Source: Chitinophagaceae bacterium (GTDB lineage: Bacteria; Bacteroidota; Bacteroidia; Chitinophagales; Chitinophagaceae). Taken from it: a DNA stretch of 64,000 nucleotides. The first letter of the stretch is position 1. Every line of letters begins with the position of its first letter. The stretch covers positions 186,001 through 250,000 of the forward strand of contig JAEUVB010000015.1 in the NCBI GenBank assembly GCA_016786845.1, written 5' to 3'. Below the pieces are notes generated by a model. It searched no databases, was not told where the DNA came from, and was given only the letters and a program-made list of their open reading frames with translations. The position numbers were made by a program, and so were the translations under genes. This document shows, piece after piece, positions 42,425 through 51,015 of the stretch.

Positions 42425-44718
42425 TGCAATTCCTTCGAAGCACATATCGAAAATCCATTCTATTGATGGGGGTACTCATGTTGCTACCCCTTCTTTTTGT
42501 AGCACAAACAACTAAAAAATCACGCATCCTTTTTTTATTCGACGCCTCGTCGAGTATGACCTATAACTGGAATCCGGAGTATAACCGTTTCTCGGTGGGT
42601 GCCTCTATCCTGCTCAATATCGTCGACAGTGTCTATGCCATCAACAACGAGGTTGAATTTGCCGTTCGTGCCTATGGAACTATATATCCTGCTCAGGATA
42701 AAAACTGTACCGACACCCGCCTCGAGGTCCCTTTCAATATTCAGAATGCCAACCAGATCAAAACCAGGCTCAAAAACCTGACGGCCCGCGGCTCATCACC
42801 CATTGCATACAGTTTACAACAAGCGGCTGAAAATGAGTTGAGTGAGAGCCGGCAATACGATTATAGCATTATACTCATCACCGACGGAGGGGAAAGTTGC
42901 GGAGGAGATATCTGTAAGACATTTAATGAATTGCTGAAGAAAAACATCAAGGTAACTCCCTACATTATTGGACTCGATCAAAACGATCAGCTCAAGAAGA
43001 TGTATGAATGCATAGGGAGTTATATACAAGTCACCAAACCGGAAGATATACAGACAGCGGTAAAGACCATAGTAGATGCAAACCGGCCACTATTGGAAAA
43101 GCCCAAGCAGATGAATGTAAAAACGGTGTACAGCAATACCCCGGTGATCGAACCGATCAAGGATACCCGTCCGCCGGTGCTTGAAAAAAAGGATCCGTTT
43201 CCACGCCTGAGTTACACTTTCTTTCCGGCCGGTAAGAAATCCAAAGGCTTGATGGTCCCTGTATTTTATTTACATCAAAAAGGTAAAAAGGTCACCTTGA
43301 AATGGGACATGGATGAACCGGTACCGGAGGTTGTAAAGGTGACCGAAGTATTTCCACGTTTGAAACTTAGATTGTATACTGCACCAGATAAAGTGTCGGC
43401 CGCAATGAAGCCCAAATTGATGTCACTCAAATTGGCCAAGAAAGTGAATCTGAAATTTGATTGGGAAGAACCTAAAAAAGAAGATCCACGGGTGACAGAC
43501 ATCTTCCCAAGGCTTAAAATGAAGGATGTTGATTTTAAGAAACCGGAACCGAAATTCGCTAAAGTGAAAACGCCGAAAGCCTTTAAGCCCGGTAAAGCAA
43601 CGCTGCATTTTGATATTGAACCGGATCGGGTAACTCAGGTATTACCGCGACTCCTCATGTCGGATTTTGTGTACAAAAGACCCCTCACACAAATTAAAAT
43701 CGGGAAAGCTAAATTGAGTAAACGCATTAGTCCGATTACCGCGACTTTGCATTTTGAAGTGGAGCAACGCAAGAAAGATATGCTCTCCTATATCAAGGCA
43801 TGGGATTATCCGCGACAATATACTTATGCTTTTCGATTGCCTAAAATGCGAGCCAAATCACCTAAGAAGGATACGGCCAGAATTGCATTTAAAATGGAGC
43901 CCATCAAGCGTGATACCGTAAGGGCGGCGGCACCTCCACAAAATAATCTGGACCTGGAGTATACCATTGAAACAGAGAATAGCAATGAAACCATGGTACA
44001 GATTTTTTTTCAGGGCCGTGAAGGAAAGAAATACCTGACCGCTAAACCTGAGATTCAGTTTGTGGATGTGGCCACCAAACAAATGACCACTTCATTTAAA
44101 AGAACGGTCTCGGCCGGCGAGCCCGTACCGCAAAAGGTGAACGCCGGTAAATACAATGTCGTGGTCACGGGCTATAATGATTTGTATGCCAACAATGTCG
44201 TCATACAACAGAATAAACTCAATAAGGTGTACATCAAAGTACAAGATGGTACTTTATGTTTTGCCTATATCGGAAACCGTAATCGTCCGGTTGAATTCAA
44301 TGCCATTGTAAACCGACGTTTTGCAACAGGCGCCACCATACTTCAGAAATGTACCGATCGATTGCCATATGAACCCGGAACCTATTACGTAGAGATCAAT
44401 ACCGTGCCGGCCAGTAAGTTTAGTATCGATCTCACTTTTGGTGCGGTGTATGAAATTCAAATTGCCGAACCCGGTCAATTGCAAATCACCAATGAGGCAG
44501 CTGCCGGTAAAGTAATCTTACAATGTGTTCTCGGTGATCAGTATGTTGCATTTTATACCCTGAATGTAAACGGCAATTTGGGCCAACAACTCATTACCCT
44601 TCAACCCGGTTTTTATAAAGCAATTTTTCCGGTCGATCCGCGTATGCCTCAGGCTGGTACCAAAACAGTTGACTTCAGGATATTCCCGAATAAGACCACC
44701 GACGTGGAGTTGAAATAG
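42424..44718 (+). CDS. Secreted VWA-domain protein with internal LHF-D/E-FPRL repeats
   Basis: From the ATG at 42424 (overlapping the tkt stop as TGATG) the protein has 764 residues and a signal peptide (about 1-28). A von Willebrand A domain (about 33-215) has the MIDAS motif DASSS (Asp40, Ser42, Ser44) and a later TDGGESCGGDIC stretch. The middle (about 255-500) is basic and carries at least five repeats of about 45-50 residues, with cores such as TLKWDMDEP, NLKFDWEEP, TLHFDIEPD and TLHFEVEQ, each followed by VFPRL/IFPRL/VLPRL in the first three. The C-terminal third is beta-rich without known motifs. VWA proteins hold partners through a bound metal ion. There is no T9SS sorting domain. The function is unknown. 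Confidence 0.75.
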   Translation: MQFLRSTYRKSILLMGVLMLLPLLFVAQTTKKSRILFLFDASSSMTYNWNPEYNRFSVGASILLNIVDSVYAINNEVEFAVRAYGTIYPAQDKNCTDTRLEVPFNIQNANQIKTRLKNLTARGSSPIAYSLQQAAENELSESRQYDYSIILITDGGESCGGDICKTFNELLKKNIKVTPYIIGLDQNDQLKKMYECIGSYIQVTKPEDIQTAVKTIVDANRPLLEKPKQMNVKTVYSNTPVIEPIKDTRPPVLEKKDPFPRLSYTFFPAGKKSKGLMVPVFYLHQKGKKVTLKWDMDEPVPEVVKVTEVFPRLKLRLYTAPDKVSAAMKPKLMSLKLAKKVNLKFDWEEPKKEDPRVTDIFPRLKMKDVDFKKPEPKFAKVKTPKAFKPGKATLHFDIEPDRVTQVLPRLLMSDFVYKRPLTQIKIGKAKLSKRISPITATLHFEVEQRKKDMLSYIKAWDYPRQYTYAFRLPKMRAKSPKKDTARIAFKMEPIKRDTVRAAAPPQNNLDLEYTIETENSNETMVQIFFQGREGKKYLTAKPEIQFVDVATKQMTTSFKRTVSAGEPVPQKVNAGKYNVVVTGYNDLYANNVVIQQNKLNKVYIKVQDGTLCFAYIGNRNRPVEFNAIVNRRFATGATILQKCTDRLPYEPGTYYVEINTVPASKFSIDLTFGAVYEIQIAEPGQLQITNEAAAGKVILQCVLGDQYVAFYTLNVNGNLGQQLITLQPGFYKAIFPVDPRMPQAGTKTVDFRIFPNKTTDVELK

Positions 44719-44735
44719 GAGAAGCAGGATCAATC

Positions 44736-44830
44736 AAACGGACTGCGCGGCAACGATTGCAGCGGAAAGCCCGCAGTGACGACGCAGGAGGAGCGAGGAC
44801 TTGGAGCGAAAAGCGTGTTCGCCGCCCAAA
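44736..44830 (+). repeat. Dispersed GC-rich intergenic repeat, copy B
   Basis: It shares a nearly identical 5' part with copy A (22053-22140): AACGGACTGCGCGGCAACG, then GGACTTGGAGCG, and ends in GCCGCCCAAAAA. It has a different middle segment (gtgacgacgcaggaggagcg). It starts 17 nt after the VWA stop and ends in an A-run. Confidence 0.85.
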
Positions 44831-44882
44831 AAAAATATTTAATAGCGGTTAAGGACGGATATTCCTATATGCCGTAAGTCAA

Positions 44883-45173
44883 CTAATTCAATTGAAATTC
44901 CGGTAAACGATTGGTTTGTGCATCATAAACAAACAGTTCATCAATTTCGATTTGCCAATACTTATACAGCGGTGTTTTTTTGAGCAGGGCTTCTACGTCT
45001 TCTTTTGAATCGGCATTGATGACCATCCAGCAGCGATTACTTTCCATACTGACAGAATAATACTCAATGATATTTTTGTTGATCAGCGTATTGATATACA
45101 TTCTATGTACGGGAACGAAACTCATGAACTCATCATCCATCCGGAAATAAATTGTGATCTGATACTTCTTCAT
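44883..45173 (-). CDS. Small ferredoxin-like-fold protein (muconolactone isomerase/YCII type)
   Basis: The protein has 96 residues. The pattern YQITIYFRMDDEFMSFVPVHR, then VSMESNRCWMVINADSKEDV and YWQIEIDELFVYD, is that of dimeric alpha/beta-barrel proteins related to muconolactone isomerase or the YCII family. No catalytic residues can be assigned. It shares one base with the mtaB stop (stop 45175-45173, start 45173), so it is translationally coupled to mtaB. A biochemical role is not established. Confidence 0.65.
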   Translation of the reverse strand: MKKYQITIYFRMDDEFMSFVPVHRMYINTLINKNIIEYYSVSMESNRCWMVINADSKEDVEALLKKTPLYKYWQIEIDELFVYDAQTNRLPEFQLN

Positions 45174-46450
45174 TAAGCTAAGGTATGTTCAATGATTGAA
45201 TTTGCCCAATCTTCCCGATAAGGCGCGTTGACTTTAATATAGTTGTCTGTATAACCTTCCATCATCCCTTTTTTATCGGCATGCTCAAACAATACCGGTC
45301 GGGTTTGCCCTAAAAATCCTTCAGTGAAATAATTCATTTTAAGTTCAGAGAGATTACGTAAAATCGCATTCCTTTCTTTACGAATAGGCTGTGGAACGAC
45401 GCCTTCCAGTTCTATGGCTCTGGTATGTTCTCTTTCCGAGTACGTAAAGACATGCAAATAGGAAATATCGAGCGCATGTAAAAATTGGTAGGTTTCCTGA
45501 AACAATTCATCGGTCTCGCCGGGATAACCGACAATCACATCCACACCGATGCAGGCATGGGGCATCCATTTTTTGATGCTTTGGACACGGGCTGCATAAA
45601 GATCACGTTTATACCGGCGGCGCATGGAGGCCAATAGGGTATCCGACCCACTTTGTAAAGGAATATGGAAATGCGGCATGAAGGCCCGCGACTGACTCAC
45701 ATATTCTATCGTATCATCATTCAGCAAATTGGGCTCAATAGAAGAAATCCGGAACCGGGGCATACTCGTCTTTTGGTCGAGTGCGACCACTAAATCATGA
45801 AAATTTTCTTCCCTGGTCCGATTGCCGTTATAGCCTTTGCCAAAATCTCCCAGATTGACGCCGGTGAGCACGATCTCTTTGACGCCACTGCGTTCGAGTT
45901 CATGTACATTATCGACCACACCTTGTATGGTGTCGCTGCGACTATGTCCGCGGGCCAATGGTATGGTACAAAAGGAGCAGGTATAATCGCATCCATCCTG
46001 AACTTTGAGAAAGGTACGGGTGCGGTCGTTTTGCGACCATGAAGTATGGAAGCCCTCAACATCATCGATATCGCAACTACAAATTTTAGCCTGACCATTT
46101 TTTTTATAGGTACGAAGATGTTCAACGATATTGTATTTTTCACCGGCACCGATCACGAGGTCCACTCCTTCGATTTGCGCAATTATTTCGGGTTTGAGTT
46201 GGGCATAACATCCGGTGATGACCACGGTTGCTTCCGGGTTTTGCTTTTTCACCCGGCGGATGAGTTGCTTGCATTCTTTATCGGCATTTTCGGTTACTGA
46301 GCAAGTATTGATCACATAGACATCTGCTTCCTCCTGAAAAGATTTTTTTTCATACCCTTCCTGATCGAGCATTCTCGAGAGGGTTGAGGTTTCAGAAAAA
46401 TTGAGTTTGCAACCTAAAGTATGGAAGGCAATGGATCCGGGTTTTGACAC
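45173..46450 (-). CDS. mtaB: tRNA (t6A37)-methylthiotransferase MtaB
   Basis: The protein has 425 residues. The N-terminal methylthiotransferase domain has FHTLGCKLNFSETSTL and VYVINTCSVTENADKE (two of the three Cys for one 4Fe-4S). The radical-SAM motif is DGCDYTCSFCTIPLARG (CxxxCxxC). A TRAM-like C-terminal region ends the protein. It makes 2-methylthio-N6-threonylcarbamoyladenosine at tRNA position 37. The start is GTG 46450; TAACTTTG (46455-46462) lies 4 nt upstream, which supports a leaderless GTG start. The 96-residue gene downstream is coupled to it. Confidence 0.93.
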   Translation of the reverse strand: MSKPGSIAFHTLGCKLNFSETSTLSRMLDQEGYEKKSFQEEADVYVINTCSVTENADKECKQLIRRVKKQNPEATVVITGCYAQLKPEIIAQIEGVDLVIGAGEKYNIVEHLRTYKKNGQAKICSCDIDDVEGFHTSWSQNDRTRTFLKVQDGCDYTCSFCTIPLARGHSRSDTIQGVVDNVHELERSGVKEIVLTGVNLGDFGKGYNGNRTREENFHDLVVALDQKTSMPRFRISSIEPNLLNDDTIEYVSQSRAFMPHFHIPLQSGSDTLLASMRRRYKRDLYAARVQSIKKWMPHACIGVDVIVGYPGETDELFQETYQFLHALDISYLHVFTYSEREHTRAIELEGVVPQPIRKERNAILRNLSELKMNYFTEGFLGQTRPVLFEHADKKGMMEGYTDNYIKVNAPYREDWANSIIEHTLA

Positions 46451-46454
46451 GGAA

Positions 46455-46462
46455 CAAAGTTA
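46455..46462 (-). promoter_or_regulatory. -7 promoter box TAACTTTG of mtaB
   Basis: On the minus strand TAACTTTG matches TAnnTTTG and is 4 nt before the GTG start, one of three such box-N4-GTG cases in this window. No exact -33 TTG at 19-23 nt is seen. Confidence 0.5.
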
Positions 46463-46520
46463 AGGAATCCGCAACGAAAGAGAAACTTTCAGTCTGAAGG
46501 TCTCCAAATGATTTCGTCAA

Positions 46521-47276
46521 TTATAACTGGTAATCGCTTTGGGCGATGGTACGATGCCAGCGGATATCGAAGCACAGTCCGCTCATCACCATCCAATGAT
46601 TTTGATAGAAACGTTTGCCATTCATAGGAATGTTACGATCTATTTTGTATTCATTGCGGAGGTAATTGAAACCTAAACGCCAGTAAAGAACATCATTGAT
46701 TCGGAATGAACCATAGGCTTCAGACATAATGGTACCATAGCTTTCCGTCCACGGCATATGAAGGTTAAAAGCATAAGGTTCTGATTTATAAAGGATACCG
46801 GGAGGTAGCGGTTCAGTTTCATAAGATTGGAAATAGCCGTCTTTGGAATCACCGAAATTAATGCCTCCGATATCAGTACTAAAGAATACATCTACACCTT
46901 GTTTGATATGGATCTTAAGGGCGATATAACCATTGAGGGTATTGGTTTGAACCTTAGGCATATAAAGTGTATCAGCTCCTCCGGGATTTAATGCGGTCAT
47001 TACACGAGAGGATGTAGTATATTCTCTTCTCTTGGTGTTAAACATATTGGCTCTGATACCCATACCCACACTAAAAGTTTGCTTTTTACGGCCAATTCCG
47101 TGAAGGTAATGAATATTCGCTCCTAGGCTCCAATGAGCGTTGCCGTAATAACCCACATTGCCGTAAACACAGGCTTCTGCGGTTCTTTTTTTCAGTTTTT
47201 TGCGCATATTCTGACCAAATGCTGGCAACAGAAAAAAGGAGCAAAGGCTTAATAATAATAGTCGTTTTAGCATCAT
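46521..47276 (-). CDS. Outer-membrane beta-barrel protein
   Basis: From the ATG at 47276 the protein has 251 residues. The signal peptide is MMLKRLLLLSLCSFFLLPAFGQ. The rest is a series of amphipathic strands with aromatic ends (VYGNVGYYGNAHWSLGANIH, TFSVGMGIRANMF, YWRLGFNYLRNEYKID, HWMVMSGLCFDIRWH), the usual appearance of an 8- to 12-strand barrel. No substrate or family name can be given. It is not closely linked to its neighbours (mtaB 70 nt downstream, the kinase upstream on the same strand). The open frame extends to 47291, but Met at 47276 begins the hydrophobic region. Confidence 0.72.
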   Translation of the reverse strand: MMLKRLLLLSLCSFFLLPAFGQNMRKKLKKRTAEACVYGNVGYYGNAHWSLGANIHYLHGIGRKKQTFSVGMGIRANMFNTKRREYTTSSRVMTALNPGGADTLYMPKVQTNTLNGYIALKIHIKQGVDVFFSTDIGGINFGDSKDGYFQSYETEPLPPGILYKSEPYAFNLHMPWTESYGTIMSEAYGSFRINDVLYWRLGFNYLRNEYKIDRNIPMNGKRFYQNHWMVMSGLCFDIRWHRTIAQSDYQL

Positions 47277-47377
47277 AGTCGCATTTTCCAAACCTTAAAA
47301 ATAAGCTTAGAAGGAATCAAATGCAACTATTTTATAAAAATGTATTGAAAATGCAATATTTCGTGGGATGCGAATCT

Positions 47378-49231
47378 TTACAGAACCGGTAAATGCAGGC
47401 GAATGAGTGTTCCGCAGGCCTGTCCATGCTCGTCGTACAGATCTTCGATGATGATGGGTTCCTCTAAACTAATTTTGGACAATCGTTTAAGTCTTTCGCG
47501 GGTAATATTGATGCCCTTGGACATATGTTTTTTCATGCTGCCTTTGATGGCTTCACTTTGAACCCTTCCAATGCCATTGTCGACGACCTCACAAATGATT
47601 TCCTTGTCGGTATGTTCTTTTTCCAAAAAACGGATCTCCAACACTCCTTCACCCTCTTCTTTATTGAGTAGACCATGCCAGATCGCATTTTCTACAAAGG
47701 GTTGTATGACCATGGATGGTATATGGATGGAAATATTCTCGAGCTCAGGATCCACGGTAATCTTATAGGTGAATCGATTAGAAAATCTCAGCATTTCCAG
47801 ATCAATATAGAGCTTCAGCATTTCAATTTCCGATTCCAAAGTGATTTGGCTCTGCTGTGATGCATCTAATATTTTCCGCATCAGGGAAGCAAAGTTTGCG
47901 AGATAATTGCTGGCAATCTGAGGTTCGTTTTTGATGATATAATTCCGAATTGAATTCAAGGAATTGAACAAGAAGTGCGGATTCATTTGTGAGCGAAGGG
48001 CTTTAATTTCCATTTCTGCCAATTGCTGATTGTATTCCGATTGTTTCTTTTGTTCTTCAAGTATCAATCGATTTTTATTGTGGATATAGGCCCGGTAAAC
48101 TAAAAATACCGAAAGGATAGCCAAAAACAATGCTACCAAAGATGCTATGAGCAACCAGTTCTTTTCATTGATTTGCTTTTTTTGTGTGACTTGAATGGAT
48201 CGTAACTGATGATTTTCTTTGTCCTTTAATTCGGTTTCATGTTGTGTTTGCACAAAAGCCAGGTGGGCGAAATTTTTATCGCTCAGGACCGTATCACCCA
48301 GAATTTTATGTTTGCGCAAATAGTAGAAAGCAGAATCGAATTCCTTTTGTTGTTCAAAATTTGTAGCCAGTAAAAGATAGATGTCACATTCTTCCGTTTT
48401 ATTACCTAACGATTTGGCAACGGCAATGGCTTTTTGAAGGTATCGGCGGATGCTATCGGAATTTATTCCTTCATAAGCAGTGGCCATGGCTTTATAGGTC
48501 AAGATTTGCAGGAGCTGTTCATTGGAACTGGAGGCAATGGAATCAGCAATTCTGAGGTTTTCAAACGCTAAGGGGCGATTGTTCATCAGACTGTAGTAAT
48601 TGGCCCGGTCTATGATCAGCTGACAATAAATATTCGGGTCTTGTGCTACGGCCGCCAAGGCATATCCTTTTTCCCAAAAGTCGAAGGCTTCCCGATGTTT
48701 GCCCTGTTTGAAATACACCGATCCCAATTGTTCATAATTGATGGCTTGGGCGCGCTTTTCACCGATACTTTGATTCAGGGCCAAGGCCTTTTGAGTATAT
48801 TCAATCGCCTTCCCGTATTGTTTCAGTTTCAAATAATTGTCGCCAATATTATTATAAGACAGACTCAGGCCTCTGGTATAATTGATCTTCTCGGCAATAT
48901 GAATGGCTTTCAAATAATAGTCTGCACTGTTTTTGAAATTGCCTTCATTGGATTCGAGTATGGCATAGTTCACATTGGCCAAACATTCTCCTTTTTCAAA
49001 ATGGATTTGACGGGCCAATAATTCTGTTTCTTTGGCATAGGACCAAGCCTGTTGAGGATTGATTTCAGACAAACGATATGAAAGCCTGTGGGTGGTCATC
49101 ACGCGCATGGTATCTTGCTCCGGGTGTTGATTGAGCCATGTTTTCAGACTGTCTACATAGCGGTTTTGGGCATTCAGATGAAGAGAAATGCCTAACAGGA
49201 AAAGAAGATAAAAAGATACCTGCTTGATCAT
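47378..49231 (-). CDS. LytS/YehU-type sensor histidine kinase with TPR sensor
   Basis: The protein has 617 residues. After a signal peptide (MIKQVSFYLLFLLGISLHLNA) there are about six TPR repeats (about 40-330; e.g. YNNIGDNYLKLKQYGKAIEY). One membrane helix is at about 355-375 (WLLIASLVALFLAILSVFLV), followed by a coiled linker. The kinase part carries SQMNPHFLFNSLNSIRNYII, with the phospho-accepting His of the His_kinase (LytS) family, then IHIPSMVIQPFVENAIWHGL and the G box DNGIG. Such kinases normally pair with a LytTR response regulator, which is not encoded next to it here. It senses a signal in the periplasm through the TPR domain. Confidence 0.9.
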   Translation of the reverse strand: MIKQVSFYLLFLLGISLHLNAQNRYVDSLKTWLNQHPEQDTMRVMTTHRLSYRLSEINPQQAWSYAKETELLARQIHFEKGECLANVNYAILESNEGNFKNSADYYLKAIHIAEKINYTRGLSLSYNNIGDNYLKLKQYGKAIEYTQKALALNQSIGEKRAQAINYEQLGSVYFKQGKHREAFDFWEKGYALAAVAQDPNIYCQLIIDRANYYSLMNNRPLAFENLRIADSIASSSNEQLLQILTYKAMATAYEGINSDSIRRYLQKAIAVAKSLGNKTEECDIYLLLATNFEQQKEFDSAFYYLRKHKILGDTVLSDKNFAHLAFVQTQHETELKDKENHQLRSIQVTQKKQINEKNWLLIASLVALFLAILSVFLVYRAYIHNKNRLILEEQKKQSEYNQQLAEMEIKALRSQMNPHFLFNSLNSIRNYIIKNEPQIASNYLANFASLMRKILDASQQSQITLESEIEMLKLYIDLEMLRFSNRFTYKITVDPELENISIHIPSMVIQPFVENAIWHGLLNKEEGEGVLEIRFLEKEHTDKEIICEVVDNGIGRVQSEAIKGSMKKHMSKGINITRERLKRLSKISLEEPIIIEDLYDEHGQACGTLIRLHLPVL

Positions 49232-49397
49232 AGAACGTTAAAACTACAATAAAAATGATGGATTTCAAACCATCGATACCCGGATCAGTTTGAATCAAAG
49301 GATTTTGATTCCCGGGGAAAGACAGGGTAACTTTAAAGAATACTAAACTAAAGCGTATCTTGTTGGTCTTACCAATCGATTCAATAACACTTTTCCT

Positions 49398-50990
49398 ATG
49401 AAGAAAATGATTTCTTTGGTCTTTATCATGATGCTTGGTTTTGGTTTGTATGCTCAGCAAAATATCATCCTGATTATTGCGGATGATGTGAGCCCGGACT
49501 ATTTTGGATTTTATCCCACATCGGGAGATACTGCCAAGGCGCCCAATATCCGATCATTACTCAGCAAAGGTATCCGATTCGATATGGCATGGGCCAGCCC
49601 GGTTTGTTCACCGACAAGGGCAGGCATTTTTACGGGCCGTTATCCATTTCGTACCGGTGTGGGTGCAGTGATTAGTAATGCAAGCTCACCTCAATTGGAT
49701 ACGGCTGAAATGAGCATCGCCCGATTGCTTAAATACCATGCTCCCATAAAATATAATACCGGCAGTGCAGGTAAATGGCATATGCATTCCATGTCACCCA
49801 ATAAATATTTGTACCCCAACATCATGGGGTACGATTTTTACTCCGGCAATTTTAATGGAGCCATTACCGATTATTATCAATACCCCAGGATCACCAATGG
49901 TGTTTTAGATACTGTATATACCTACGCCACCACACAAACAGTTGATGATGCTTTAAGCTGGATGGATACCATGAATACGGCGAATCCATTTTTTCTGTGG
50001 CTGGCTTTCAATGCCCCGCACTCACCTTATCATTTGCCGCCGGCGAATTTGTGTGACACGAATGGATTGCCCGGCACCACGGCCCATATTCAAGCCAATC
50101 CGGAAAAATACTTTAAGGCTGCCATACAAGCCATGGATACTGAGATCGGACGTTTGTTTCAGTACCTGAATGCACACAATCTGATGGACAGTACCAATAT
50201 TATTTTCATTGGCGACAATGGCAATGGGAATCAGGTAGCTCAAATTGCCAATCCGAATAAATCGAAGGGAACGCTATATGATTATGGCGTACATGTACCC
50301 ATGATTATTTCAGGACCGGCAGTAGTGAATCCGGGACGCGTGAGCCAGGCACTTGTCAATACGCCGGATCTGTTTGCCACACTTTCCGAATTGGGCGGTT
50401 TGAACAATTGGATCAATTATGTTCCGGCCAATAAATTGCCGGTGGATAGTAAAAGTCTGATATCTATTATCAAAGATCAGCCGGTGAATACGCGTACCTG
50501 GATATTTACCGAACAATTTAATTCGCCGGCCATCGCTGCAGATGGAAAAACGATTCGTGATGAAGATTATCACCTCATACGGTTTGACAACGGGAATGAA
50601 GAATTTTACAATCAGCGTATTGATACTTTTGAAAACAATAATCTTTTGCTTACCACCATGAATGCAACGGATATCAGCCATTATCACTTCTTATGCGACA
50701 GCCTGAGTGCTTTGGTCGGAAGCGGTTCTTGTCTTCCATTAGGCCTTCCATCAACGGTGTCGCCATCTCTTGTAGAGATCTATCCTAATCCGGCTCAAGA
50801 TTTCATCAGAATTCAAAAGCTTTCCAATGATCTAGTATTGAGTTTGGAATTGTACAGCTTAAGTGGATCATTGCATCGACATGCATTTACCTCAGAAATG
50901 GATCTTTCCGGGATTTCGCCCGGATATTATTTATTGAAGATCAAATTGGGATCCGGTATTTTGATTCACCGATCATTGATCAAAGAATAA
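49398..50990 (+). CDS. Secreted sulfatase with T9SS sorting domain
   Basis: The protein has 530 residues. The signal peptide is MKKMISLVFIMMLGFGLYAQ. The metal-binding start IILIIADDVSPDYFG has Asp29-Asp30. The key motif VCSPTRAGIFTGRYP has Cys70, the residue turned into formylglycine (CxPxR), followed by TGRYPFRTGVG. GKWHMHSM and HSPYHLPP give further active-site His/Lys. The C-terminal 70 residues (LVEIYPNPAQDFIRIQKL ... GYYLLKIKLGSGILIHRSLI) form a T9SS sorting domain. The enzyme would remove sulfate groups from glycans or other esters outside the cell. No formylglycine-generating enzyme or anaerobic maturase is in the window. Confidence 0.93.
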   Translation: MKKMISLVFIMMLGFGLYAQQNIILIIADDVSPDYFGFYPTSGDTAKAPNIRSLLSKGIRFDMAWASPVCSPTRAGIFTGRYPFRTGVGAVISNASSPQLDTAEMSIARLLKYHAPIKYNTGSAGKWHMHSMSPNKYLYPNIMGYDFYSGNFNGAITDYYQYPRITNGVLDTVYTYATTQTVDDALSWMDTMNTANPFFLWLAFNAPHSPYHLPPANLCDTNGLPGTTAHIQANPEKYFKAAIQAMDTEIGRLFQYLNAHNLMDSTNIIFIGDNGNGNQVAQIANPNKSKGTLYDYGVHVPMIISGPAVVNPGRVSQALVNTPDLFATLSELGGLNNWINYVPANKLPVDSKSLISIIKDQPVNTRTWIFTEQFNSPAIAADGKTIRDEDYHLIRFDNGNEEFYNQRIDTFENNNLLLTTMNATDISHYHFLCDSLSALVGSGSCLPLGLPSTVSPSLVEIYPNPAQDFIRIQKLSNDLVLSLELYSLSGSLHRHAFTSEMDLSGISPGYYLLKIKLGSGILIHRSLIKE

Positions 50991-51015
50991 TTAATCCGGG
51001 CACTTTTTAGTGCAG

